DNA from: Ignavibacteria bacterium
GTDB taxonomy: Bacteria > Bacteroidota > Ignavibacteria > Kapaibacteriales > Kapaibacteriaceae
Assembly (NCBI GenBank): GCA_016707005.1
Contig: JADJIQ010000005.1
Location: forward strand, 434,001-498,000
Length of the DNA: 64,000 nt
Direction: 5' to 3'
In this document: piece after piece, positions 27,653 through 36,048 of the stretch
How positions within the stretch are numbered: the first letter of the stretch is position 1
How the letters are laid out: every line of letters starts with the position of its first letter
Notes under the pieces: model-generated
Told to the model about the DNA's origin: nothing
What the model saw: the letters and a program-made list of their open reading frames with translations, nothing else
Database searches by the model: none
Program-made: the position numbers and the translations under genes

Positions 27653-29560
27653 ATGGGTAAGATCATTGGAATTGACCTCGGCACAACGAACTCGTGCGTA
27701 GCCGTGATGGAAGGAACAACTCCGGTTGTGATCGCGAATGTCGAAGGCATGCGCACCACACCGTCAGTAGTTGCCTTCACAAAGAGCGGCGAACGCCTCG
27801 TTGGCCAGTCTGCCAAACGTCAAAGCGTTACGAATCCGAAGAACACCGTGTATTCGATCAAGCGCTTTATGGGACGTCAGATGTCCGAAGTGTCGGACGA
27901 AGCCAAGAGTGTTCCGTATGCAGTTGTAGCCGGAGACAACAACACGGCGCGCGTTGACATCGACGGACGACTCTATTCGCCCCCTGAGATCTCGGCGATG
28001 ACGCTCCAGAAGATGAAGCAGACCGCCGAAGACTATTTGGGCGAGAAGATCACAGAAGCTGTGATCACTGTTCCCGCATACTTCAACGATGCACAACGTC
28101 AGGCAACCAAGGACGCCGGCGAGATCGCAGGCCTTACTGTCCGACGCATCATCAATGAACCAACAGCAGCTGCCCTTGCCTATGGCCTCGACAAAAAGGG
28201 TCAGAACCAAGTTGTAGCAGTTTACGACCTCGGCGGCGGCACGTTCGACATCTCCATCCTGGAGATCGGCGACGGTGTGTTTGAAGTGAAGTCAACCAAT
28301 GGTGACACACACCTTGGCGGCGACAACTTCGACCAGCGCATCATCGACTTCCTTGCCGACGAATTCCAGAAGCAAGAAGGCATCGATCTTCGCAAGGATC
28401 CAATGGCACTCCAACGTCTGCGCGAAGCAGCAGAGAAGGCCAAGATCGAACTCTCGCAGATGCTGCAGACCGATGTGAACCTTCCGTTCATCACCGCAAC
28501 AGCAGACGGTCCGAAGCACCTCAACATCAACATCACTCGTGCTCGTTTTGAGCAGATGTGTGTTGATCTCTTCGACCGTTCCCTCAAGCCATGCGAAGGC
28601 GCTTTGAAAGATGCCAAGCTCACCCCGTCACAGATCGATGAAGTGATCTTGGTAGGGGGCTCCACACGCATCCCAAAGATCCAAGAACTCGTGAAGAATT
28701 TCTTCGGCAAGGAACCAAACAAGGGTGTAAACCCCGATGAAGTGGTTGCCGTAGGTGCTGCCATCCAAGGTGGCGTACTCTCCGGTGATGTGAAGGATGT
28801 GCTTCTCCTCGATGTTACACCGCTTTCGCTCGGTATCGAGACAATGGGCGGCGTGATGACACCGATGATCCAAGCCAACACCACCATCCCGCACCGCAAG
28901 ACAGAGACCTTCTCCACGGCATCGGACAACCAGCCGTCGGTTGAGATCCACATCCTGCAGGGCGAGCGCTCCATGGCTGCGGATAACAAGACACTTGGCA
29001 AGTTCCACCTCGACGGAATTCCGCCGGCTCCGCGCGGTATCCCGCAGGTTGAGGTAACATTCGATATCGACGCCAACGGCATCCTTAGCGTAACTGCGAA
29101 GGACAAGGCATCGAACAAGGAACAGAACATCCGCATCACCGGCTCAAGCGGTCTGGACAAGAACGAAGTTGAACAGATGAAGCGCGACGCTCAAGACCAC
29201 GCTGCAGAAGACAAGAAGCGCAAGGAAGAGATCGAGATCCGCAACCAAGCCGATCAATTGGTCTACAGCACAGAGAAGCAGTTGAAGGAATTCGACGAGA
29301 AGCTCGATGCCGACACCAAGGATCGTATCAACAAAGCCAAGGATCGTCTCGCAGACGCCGCCAAGAACAATGCCGCCGACATCCGTCCGGCAATGGATGC
29401 CCTCAACCAGATCTGGAGCGAAGCCTCCACAAAGATGTACGAGCAAGCATCCCAAGCCACACCACCAGACGGCGATCAACCAACTGACGGCGCAGCCCCT
29501 GGCGAACCAGACGGAAACAAGGTTGAGGATGCGGACTATACGATCGTTGACGAGAAGTGA
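27653..29560 (+). CDS. dnaK: Chaperone protein DnaK (Hsp70)
   Basis: ATP-driven folding chaperone, 635 residues. The ATPase domain starts MGKIIGIDLGTTNSCVAVMEG and contains AYDLGGGTFDISIL-type phosphate loop and VGGSTRIPKIQ; the substrate-binding domain begins near VKDVLLLDVTPLSLGIE, and the C terminus ends with the usual acidic DADYTIVDEK. Full family length, no defect seen. A ribosome-binding sequence AAGGAA lies upstream. dnaJ and grpE are not adjacent. The VGGS turn is coded with an AGGGGGCT octamer (28654-28661). A tandem array and an intrinsic terminator follow the stop. Confidence 0.98.
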   Translation: MGKIIGIDLGTTNSCVAVMEGTTPVVIANVEGMRTTPSVVAFTKSGERLVGQSAKRQSVTNPKNTVYSIKRFMGRQMSEVSDEAKSVPYAVVAGDNNTARVDIDGRLYSPPEISAMTLQKMKQTAEDYLGEKITEAVITVPAYFNDAQRQATKDAGEIAGLTVRRIINEPTAAALAYGLDKKGQNQVVAVYDLGGGTFDISILEIGDGVFEVKSTNGDTHLGGDNFDQRIIDFLADEFQKQEGIDLRKDPMALQRLREAAEKAKIELSQMLQTDVNLPFITATADGPKHLNINITRARFEQMCVDLFDRSLKPCEGALKDAKLTPSQIDEVILVGGSTRIPKIQELVKNFFGKEPNKGVNPDEVVAVGAAIQGGVLSGDVKDVLLLDVTPLSLGIETMGGVMTPMIQANTTIPHRKTETFSTASDNQPSVEIHILQGERSMAADNKTLGKFHLDGIPPAPRGIPQVEVTFDIDANGILSVTAKDKASNKEQNIRITGSSGLDKNEVEQMKRDAQDHAAEDKKRKEEIEIRNQADQLVYSTEKQLKEFDEKLDADTKDRINKAKDRLADAAKNNAADIRPAMDALNQIWSEASTKMYEQASQATPPDGDQPTDGAAPGEPDGNKVEDADYTIVDEK

Positions 29561-29561
29561 T

Positions 29562-29640
29562 TCGCGAATAGCGAATAGCGAATAGCGAATAGCGAATAGC
29601 GAATAGCGAATAGCGAATAGCGAATAGCGAATAGCGAATT
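29562..29640. repeat. GCGAATA heptamer tandem array after dnaK
   Basis: Ten perfect copies of a seven-base unit (CGAATAG read from 29565) plus a partial copy. It starts directly after the dnaK stop and ends seven bases before the terminator stem. It is the most uniform array in the window, which points to recent expansion. Confidence 0.95.
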
Positions 29641-29647
29641 CTAAGGA

Positions 29648-29682
29648 GCCTGTGTTGGAGAGATCCGGCACAGGCTTTTTTT
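29648..29682 (+). terminator. Rho-independent terminator after dnaK
   Basis: Stem GCCTGTG (29648-29654) pairs with CACAGGC (29669-29675), and seven T follow. It ends the hsp20-dnaK transcript and lies 12 bases before the stop of the convergent hydrolase gene. Confidence 0.88.
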
Positions 29683-29693
29683 ATGTAGAAGCA

Positions 29694-30647
29694 TCACTTT
29701 GTATGAACCCATCCGAATGCGCGTTGAATGGCGGCATCATATCGTTGCGGATCGGAATCCCTGAGACCTACGTGGCCTGCGTTAGGGAATACAACGAATT
29801 CTCGTTGATACGGCGATGGCGACATTGCCTGTGCAATGCGTTCACCATGAGCAAGTGGGACACGTTCATCCATGGATCCATGGAGAACGAGGAGGTGGCA
29901 CTTCAGTTGATGAACAACATTCATTGGGGCTATTGAGACAGGCTCAATGCCTAAGATCTCGCAACTCCGGTCTAAAGCCCACGTGCCAACGAACGGGATA
30001 CGATACCCTGTTTTCGATTTCACGAGGTCATCAGTAAGACTCCACACGTCTGAATATCCACTTTCCTCAATAACGAGATCCACGATGCGATGATCGGATC
30101 GTCCATCTAGATCCGCAGCTAGGATCGCGGTTACAGCACCCATGGAATTCCCCCACAATATCACAGGACGATTCTCCGGAAGCGGCTTTAACGATCTCAT
30201 GATCGTGAGAAGATCCATACTCTCTCGATATCCATAACTGCAGGTGCTTCCACTGGATCTGCCATGACCTCGTTGATCGAACATTACTACCTCAAAGCCC
30301 TGCTCTAGAGACCAAGCCGCAGCACCAAGGCCCCCTTCCTTTTGACTGGCGATACCATGAACAACTATGACTCGCCCCACAGGCTCGCTTTCTATCGGTC
30401 TGAGCAATCGAATCTCAAGAATAGTGGAATCATCTGTCCGTAAAACAAATGTCGAATCGAATCTCGATTCAGGAAGTGCCGCTTCTGCTTGTGCTATCCA
30501 TGTTGCCATCGCAACAGAGTCAGGCCTCATTGGGTGAACGATTCCCCATGGTAGTTCATTAACAGCATATGAATGGAGTTGAAACACCCCATAACCAATG
30601 AAGGCAACAATGATCCCGGCTATAGTGATGGCAGTTTTGTGTTTCAT
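29694..30647 (-). CDS. Alpha/beta hydrolase, membrane-anchored
   Basis: 317 residues from ATG 30647 (MKHKTAITIAG). The frame is open further upstream to 30794, but that extension is coded by repeat sequence and is unlikely to be translated. An N-terminal hydrophobic segment (about 5-22) should anchor it in the membrane or be cleaved. The hydrolase fold shows VVHGIAS (oxyanion region), DQRGHGRSSG, the nucleophile elbow GNSMGAV, the acid in HGSMDERVP and the histidine in NAGHVGL. The layout is that of serine hydrolases such as bem46/FrsA-like lipid or ester hydrolases; substrate unknown. Confidence 0.85.
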   Translation of the reverse strand: MKHKTAITIAGIIVAFIGYGVFQLHSYAVNELPWGIVHPMRPDSVAMATWIAQAEAALPESRFDSTFVLRTDDSTILEIRLLRPIESEPVGRVIVVHGIASQKEGGLGAAAWSLEQGFEVVMFDQRGHGRSSGSTCSYGYRESMDLLTIMRSLKPLPENRPVILWGNSMGAVTAILAADLDGRSDHRIVDLVIEESGYSDVWSLTDDLVKSKTGYRIPFVGTWALDRSCEILGIEPVSIAPMNVVHQLKCHLLVLHGSMDERVPLAHGERIAQAMSPSPYQREFVVFPNAGHVGLRDSDPQRYDAAIQRAFGWVHTK

Positions 30648-30691
30648 AGAAGTCCAATATGCTACTAGAAATCCACGAAATCTGCCATGAA

Positions 30692-30739
30692 CCCCGTAAC
30701 TCTGTAACTCCGTATCTCCGTATCTCCGTATCTCTGTTA
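30692..30739. repeat. GTAACTCT and GTATCTCC octamer array
   Basis: Two GTAACTCY-type units lead into three to four GTATCTCC units. It lies between the divergent hydrolase and T9SS cargo genes. The same two unit types occur together again at 32946-32999. Confidence 0.85.
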
Positions 30740-30819
30740 AGGTTTTGTCAAGGTGCACCTGAGTTCCCAACCCCCGATGTTCATGTAGCAACATCTGTTC
30801 ACACTCTCTTGGTAATGGT

Positions 30820-32850
30820 ATGAATCAGTCGGTACGGTTGGTGATTTGTGTTTGTGCATTCGTTCTTGGGATGATCTCTCTTGGCGCACAAACGAATGAT
30901 ACTTTGGTTTACTTAAATATGTACCGAGTTTTTGAGTATGATTTTCGAATTGAGAAGGTGCGGATGAACTTTGCATATGTCGACAGTACGTTCATTTTTG
31001 GACTTTATGATGATGGGACCATCTTGTCCGGTCCGGCAGATGCTCGGGTTCAACGAACGTTACTCTCTCCAACTGCCTCGGTCTTCGTACCGGATACTGA
31101 CACGCTCCTTGCCCTAGATTGTGGCGGTCTGTGGCTTCTGCCTATTGGATCCGATGAGCCCCGTACTCGCATCATGACCGTTTCAACAGACAGCAGGTTT
31201 GTGACGGCGATCGATCATGGTTTTGCATTGAGACGTGGGGGCAAGGTCTATGTCCACCACGGGTACGCTTCAGAACCGAGTGATTCAATTGAACATCCGG
31301 AGACCGATGACTATTGGTCTGTTAGTGCAGACGGGAAGAGATCTGCATCATGGGGGTTGGGGCCTACACCGGCAACCGTGCAGTGGTCTGTAGGTGATGT
31401 AGAAACTGTTGATCTGTCTACCAATGGATACACGAGATGTGCTGTGCTGTCGGATTCCGTGATCGCAGCCTGGAATTCGAACCTGTTTATCTCCCGCGAC
31501 CGCGGGCTTACATGGCACCACTACAGAGCACCGGAGATCGATCCATCATTGCCAGCCGAGGAGATTACCTATCGATCGTTCCGCAGCATTGAAGTGAGAG
31601 GCACGGATATCTATGTGGGGTTTGTGCCGGAAAAGCTAACCGAGATGTATCACTACTTCTCTTCTGATCTTGGCCTCACATGGCGGAGATACACTCCTGC
31701 AACAGCGCCCGTCCACAACAATGCCATTCCATACAGGGCCGGCATTGCCTCTCCTCGCAATGCTGCAGGCGTCCGATTAGTTACCGATACAGATGGTACA
31801 CGCATCGTAGAATCATTGTGTGAGATTCATGAAGCTGAAGGTGCCTGGAATGAGTACTCCATCGTGGAGCAGCGCGTGTCCGTAACGGACACACTCTATA
31901 CCTGGAGCCACACACTTGACTCCTGCATTGCCTTTGACCCGGGTGCAGACAGCACAACGTCATGGATTTGGTTCAACAATGGGATACTCCTTACGAAACA
32001 ACACTCTGAAACCATCTTCACTGAACGTGCCCTCCCAACTAGCCCCCTTCTCTCATGTTGGGTAGTTGATTCTGTAACAGCGATCATCAAGGGTGAGGAA
32101 GGGGCGTATGTAACACATGACGCAGGAGCAACGTGGACGGCAGATTCCACCTATGATGGACTGCTTGCCTTTACGCCACTTATGAACGAAACACAACTCA
32201 GTCTCTGGCGCACGGCAACTGCCGGACTTGAGATCCGCTCATCGGATTCGATCTCACCGAATGGCACTCTTGTTGCCAGCCTTCCCAATACCGAAGCATC
32301 ACAATTCATGATATCCAGGAATGGGGCTTCTGGTTGTGTGGTTCAGGCCGTAGGCGGTTCTGAATGGACCAGTCTTTCCATCGAGAACTTCACAGATCCA
32401 GGGTCGAACGAGCAGTTCTCAGACCACATGGTCCGATTCGCAGACAGCCTCACATCCAGATTGGCCACCGGACCGCAGCTCAATGAAACAACCATCATCC
32501 CTCGGATCCACGAAGAACATGGATGGGTATTTGGAATCTCAAACGACGCCGAAGTCGGACTTCGGCAATACGCCATCCCCGTAGGAGTATCTGAATCAAC
32601 TTCTATAGAGTCAGCATTGTCCATCTTCCCCAACCCAGCAAAAGACCTGTGTGTTATACGGTCCACGGACGGTACAGAGATCACATCGATACAGGTGTAT
32701 TCTTCGATTGGCACCCTTGTGCTTTCTCAAACTCCTAACGGTTCGGAAGCACAACTTGACACCTCCACTCTTCCGGCTGGTGTATACCACCTCTCCGTCA
32801 TCGGTCCGGTCATCGGGCACACCTCCTCCCGAATCTGCGTAACCCCGTAA
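30820..32850 (+). CDS. Secreted Asp-box protein with T9SS sorting domain
   Basis: 676 residues. A signal peptide (MNQSVRLVICVCAFVLGMISLGAQ) begins it; the body is a beta-propeller-like region with Asp-box motifs SRDRGLTW, SSDLGLTW and THDAGATW; the C terminus is a type A T9SS sorting domain (SIFPNPAKDLCVIR, then LPAGVYHLSV). It should be exported and attached to or released from the cell surface. Role unknown. The final codons VTP and the TAA stop are read from the octamer array that follows. Its 5' part is noticeably AT-rich (about 32% GC in the 30901 line), unlike its neighbours. Confidence 0.85.
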   Translation: MNQSVRLVICVCAFVLGMISLGAQTNDTLVYLNMYRVFEYDFRIEKVRMNFAYVDSTFIFGLYDDGTILSGPADARVQRTLLSPTASVFVPDTDTLLALDCGGLWLLPIGSDEPRTRIMTVSTDSRFVTAIDHGFALRRGGKVYVHHGYASEPSDSIEHPETDDYWSVSADGKRSASWGLGPTPATVQWSVGDVETVDLSTNGYTRCAVLSDSVIAAWNSNLFISRDRGLTWHHYRAPEIDPSLPAEEITYRSFRSIEVRGTDIYVGFVPEKLTEMYHYFSSDLGLTWRRYTPATAPVHNNAIPYRAGIASPRNAAGVRLVTDTDGTRIVESLCEIHEAEGAWNEYSIVEQRVSVTDTLYTWSHTLDSCIAFDPGADSTTSWIWFNNGILLTKQHSETIFTERALPTSPLLSCWVVDSVTAIIKGEEGAYVTHDAGATWTADSTYDGLLAFTPLMNETQLSLWRTATAGLEIRSSDSISPNGTLVASLPNTEASQFMISRNGASGCVVQAVGGSEWTSLSIENFTDPGSNEQFSDHMVRFADSLTSRLATGPQLNETTIIPRIHEEHGWVFGISNDAEVGLRQYAIPVGVSESTSIESALSIFPNPAKDLCVIRSTDGTEITSIQVYSSIGTLVLSQTPNGSEAQLDTSTLPAGVYHLSVIGPVIGHTSSRICVTP

Positions 32851-32999
32851 CCATGTAACCCCGTAACCATGTAACACCGTAACCATGTAACACCGTAACC
32901 CCGCCACATCCCAACACCGGGCGAGGCGGGGCCTCGCCCCTACGCCGTAACCCCGTAACCATGTAACCCCGTATCTCCGTATCTCCGTATCTCGGTATC
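32846..32999. repeat. Composite octamer array with an embedded GC-rich palindrome
   Basis: Left part (32846-32902) has alternating GTAACCCC, GTAACCAT and GTAACACC units. Right part (32946-32999) has the same units followed by GTATCTCC units. A GC-rich palindromic element sits between them. The array holds the stop of the T9SS gene and ends eight bases before the next start. Confidence 0.9.
32919..32939. repeat. REP-like GC-rich palindrome
   Basis: GGGCGAGGC, three-base loop GGG, GCCTCGCCC: a perfect nine-base-pair stem inside the octamer array. It resembles GGGCGAGGC-type palindromes that I recall from intergenic regions of other environmental bacteria, possibly REP elements (not checked). 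Confidence 0.7.
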
Positions 33000-33007
33000 T
33001 TCCCGAT

Positions 33008-34036
33008 ATGGCTACTACCCGTACGCGCGTTGTTGAACTCTCTGAGCACACACCTGCCCAGGTGATGCTTTTTGGACTGATGTCTATCACGTGTTCCGTC
33101 CTGCTGTTCACGCTTGTGGCGGCGCCGGCAATGGATGCATTCTTCGCTGCGTTTCTCCGAAGTGACGTGATCCGTGATGGGTCTCAGGTAACGTATCGGA
33201 TAGCGGAGAACCGCGACGATGAGGTTGTCACAACCGGCACCTTCTCTACGTGGGCACTGGTCGATCCACGCGAACGTAAGACGATCGATGCAGCACGCGC
33301 CACGGTACCTGCAGGCACATCAACAGCCCGGTATCATGCAGAATATGTCTTCACTCCGGCCGTTGCTCTAGCACCATTGGTGATCGTAGGGGGCTTTGTG
33401 ATCGCGGCCCTTCTCACAACGTTGTTCGGTGGCTTGGCCGGATTTGTCCGCCAGAAGATCGAACGCGAAGTGCTCAACGCCATGGATAGGCTTGCCATCA
33501 GCCAATACGGCGATCACACGCCGGAGGAGATCAAGTCCATCACACGCGACATCCTGAATGCTGATCTGCGAAGACTACATGATCTGGCGGACTCATATGA
33601 GATTCCGTTCTTCGATCTTGAGATGTTGCGTAATGCCCTTCGGTGGCGCGATTCAAAAGGTCTCACGCGGCTGATGCGCACACATGACGCCATCAAGTTC
33701 TACATGCGCGAGTATTTTACCGACCGTTACAGTAATGCTGTTCTTGGTTTGGTCTACATCGGCGCAGCCATCCTCATCATCGTCATCGGCATACGTGGTT
33801 TGAAGTTCCTCCCGGCAACGGATCCCTCGGTTGTCCTTGGTGCTCTTGGCCTTGAGTTCATGCTGCTCATCACATATGCGATGGTGCTCATGTATGGTCG
33901 GACGGAAGAAGATGTAGCAGATGCCCATCGCGAATCCCGTGGCCATGGAAGTGCAACGGATGCCGACGCGGAGCATCTGCTTCGCGCGTTCCTGGCCGTG
34001 CCTCGTGCGTCCAAAGACGAAGGGGAGCGTAAATGA
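33008..34036 (+). CDS. Membrane protein paired with STAND ATPase, unknown family
   Basis: 342 residues with a hydrophobic helix near 20-45, an extracytoplasmic domain of about 75 residues (SDVIRDGSQVTYRIAENRDD and onwards), a second helix pair near 120-145, a cytoplasmic helical part (EIKSITRDILNADLRRLHDLADSYEIPF) and two C-terminal helices near 245-295. No family recognised. Its stop overlaps the ATPase start (ATGA at 34033-34036), so they are translationally coupled. The partnership mirrors DUF3667 plus ATPase at 23744-27039. It could be a sensor for the ATPase (inference). Confidence 0.75.
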   Translation: MATTRTRVVELSEHTPAQVMLFGLMSITCSVLLFTLVAAPAMDAFFAAFLRSDVIRDGSQVTYRIAENRDDEVVTTGTFSTWALVDPRERKTIDAARATVPAGTSTARYHAEYVFTPAVALAPLVIVGGFVIAALLTTLFGGLAGFVRQKIEREVLNAMDRLAISQYGDHTPEEIKSITRDILNADLRRLHDLADSYEIPFFDLEMLRNALRWRDSKGLTRLMRTHDAIKFYMREYFTDRYSNAVLGLVYIGAAILIIVIGIRGLKFLPATDPSVVLGALGLEFMLLITYAMVLMYGRTEEDVADAHRESRGHGSATDADAEHLLRAFLAVPRASKDEGERK

Positions 34037-36027
34037 TCGCGGTTCCTGCCGGACGTGAGAACGTATGTTCTGCTCTTACCAAACGTATCGATGCATGGAG
34101 CACGGGCTCAGGCGGCGTAGTGGTGATCTCAGCTGAACCGGGCATGGGCAAGACAACCCTGCTCGATTGGATGGAATCAAAACTTGCCAGTGATCACCCT
34201 GGCGTTGTTGTCCGCGTTGATTGCCGTCCTCCTATTGGCGCTATCAATACAAGCGCCATACAGCCCCTTCAACCGTTCGGGGCAGCAATTGAGAAACTCT
34301 ATCTTCAATCTGGTCAAGCAGCACGCAAACGTCTTGCCGTGAACATCGGCATGAGCGTTCTGGCTTCCATCCCTATCGCCGGCGATCTGTTCTACGCGGT
34401 TAAGGCCATCTCGCAGGATGTGAACGAATACAAGCGCGAAACGGCTGCGATGCAGGAGAAGAAACGTTCTGCTGTAGCGGAATGTGTGACCACTCTTCGC
34501 ACTATCGCCGAGAAGTCGCCGTTCATTCTTCTGGTCGACGAAGCCCAATGGTCGGATTCGCAAAGTGTAGAGGTTATCCGCCAGCTCGTGAACACCCTGG
34601 GCTCAACGCCGCTGTTGATCGTCTGGTGCGTGTCACCTTCCATGGCACAACGGTCCAATCTTCCGTTATCCATGTTGCTTCGCTCCGATGACATGCGTGC
34701 AGCAACGATCAACCTAGAGCCGATCGGGCAGGAACATGTGGCCGCTGTTGTTCAACAGATACTCCCGACTGCACAGATACCCGACACTGTCCTCAAGACC
34801 ATTTTCGATCGCTCGGGAGGCAACCCGGGTATCGTGACCGAATATGCTCGATTCCTGCAGGGGGCTGGCCATCTCCGCCCGGATGGGACGATCGATGAGC
34901 ATGTGTTTGACTCGATCAAGATCGACAGTACGGATCACCCTGCAACGGATGTGATCCTGCGCGACATCACAGAAGACGATGCCGTCCTCCTCTCTCTCTG
35001 TGCAGCAGAGGGTCAGGAATTCACGGCGTTTCTGCAAGCAGCACTCTCAAACACTGATGTGCTGTCGATGATCCGCTCGCTTCGGCGACTACAACGAACC
35101 ACCGGACTCATCCGCAGTATTGGCACCCGCGCGCGCTATGGCGTTAAGACCACAGCGTACGAATTCGAACAGAGCTTCCCGTATACCTACTTCCTGCACC
35201 GTCCGGAATACGAAGAGCGCAAGAACATCCATCAGCGTATTGCCGAGATCTTGTCGCGAGAATATGCGTCAACACAGATCGATGAGTTACGCGGACAACT
35301 TGCTGCGCACATCGCAGCACATGGCGCAGAAGCAGAGGACAACGTCATGGTAGAGCGTATGCTCACCGTGATGGCTGATGAAGCTGAACGTTCTGGTTCG
35401 CACGACATCGCCTCATACATCCACTCAGAAGTCCTGCCACCATATGCTGGACTGATGAGCAGCGCCGCTGTAAAGGGTGTGGACGTCAAAACAGGTGAAG
35501 ATGATGCGGAAAGTGATGGATCTGCCTACTCAACCGGTCAGCCCCTTCCCGTTGTTGTTCGAGAGATCTCGGATGCCATCGTGCAAGGTAGGGCCAATGA
35601 GGCGCGAACGGCAGCCATCAGAACGTTGGAGACACACGGTGGACTCTCTCGTCACGAACGCGTATTGCTGACGTGTCTTGCTGCACGTGCATGTGTGGAT
35701 CTTGGGATGCTTGATGATGCCGATACCTTCATGCGATCTGTGGCTTCTCTTTCCGACGTCTCTCCGTCAGATCACTGCTACATGAAGAACGTAGAGGGGG
35801 CTATCGAGCTCGCTCGTGGTAATAGTGCCGCTGCCTCTACCTGTTTTCATGAAGCTGCACGCCTTGCCGAGAATCTCCCGGTCAACGTGCGCGTGATGAC
35901 GCTTGGCAATATCATTCTGCATCTGCGTGCAGCCAATGATCGATCCGTTGATCGATATGAACACACTGTGCGCCGTCTTGCATCCGTGCATGGCTGGCCC
36001 GGTGTTCGCGCAGATCTTGGTCTTTGA
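34033..36027 (+). CDS. STAND-like ATPase, paralogue of the 23744 gene
   Basis: 664-residue cytoplasmic ATPase. Walker A AEPGMGKTT at residues 34-42 and Walker B FILLVDEAQWSD near 167. Several stretches match the other ATPase: CRPPIGAINTSAIQPLQPFG versus CSSPLAGINVGAVEALYP, and SIPIAGDLFYAVKAI versus FIPIVGDLIESTVD. The C-terminal part is helical and TPR-like (for example ARAVDLGMLDDADTFMRSVA-type helix pairs) but shorter. The start is coupled to the membrane protein gene. Two AGGGGGCT octamers occur in it (34859 and 35795). Confidence 0.8.
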   Translation: MIAVPAGRENVCSALTKRIDAWSTGSGGVVVISAEPGMGKTTLLDWMESKLASDHPGVVVRVDCRPPIGAINTSAIQPLQPFGAAIEKLYLQSGQAARKRLAVNIGMSVLASIPIAGDLFYAVKAISQDVNEYKRETAAMQEKKRSAVAECVTTLRTIAEKSPFILLVDEAQWSDSQSVEVIRQLVNTLGSTPLLIVWCVSPSMAQRSNLPLSMLLRSDDMRAATINLEPIGQEHVAAVVQQILPTAQIPDTVLKTIFDRSGGNPGIVTEYARFLQGAGHLRPDGTIDEHVFDSIKIDSTDHPATDVILRDITEDDAVLLSLCAAEGQEFTAFLQAALSNTDVLSMIRSLRRLQRTTGLIRSIGTRARYGVKTTAYEFEQSFPYTYFLHRPEYEERKNIHQRIAEILSREYASTQIDELRGQLAAHIAAHGAEAEDNVMVERMLTVMADEAERSGSHDIASYIHSEVLPPYAGLMSSAAVKGVDVKTGEDDAESDGSAYSTGQPLPVVVREISDAIVQGRANEARTAAIRTLETHGGLSRHERVLLTCLAARACVDLGMLDDADTFMRSVASLSDVSPSDHCYMKNVEGAIELARGNSAAASTCFHEAARLAENLPVNVRVMTLGNIILHLRAANDRSVDRYEHTVRRLASVHGWPGVRADLGL

Positions 36028-36048
36028 ACGATAATCTTTGAGTTCTCT

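Noticed and set aside
29562..29640. CRISPR array at the dnaK 3' end (or the other octamer arrays)
   Set aside because: Units of 7-8 bases without spacers and no cas genes; they are simple tandem arrays.
30648..30794. N-terminal extension of the alpha/beta hydrolase
   Set aside because: The extra 49 residues are coded by repeat sequence (TEIRRYGDTEL) and precede a good signal-anchor start at 30647.
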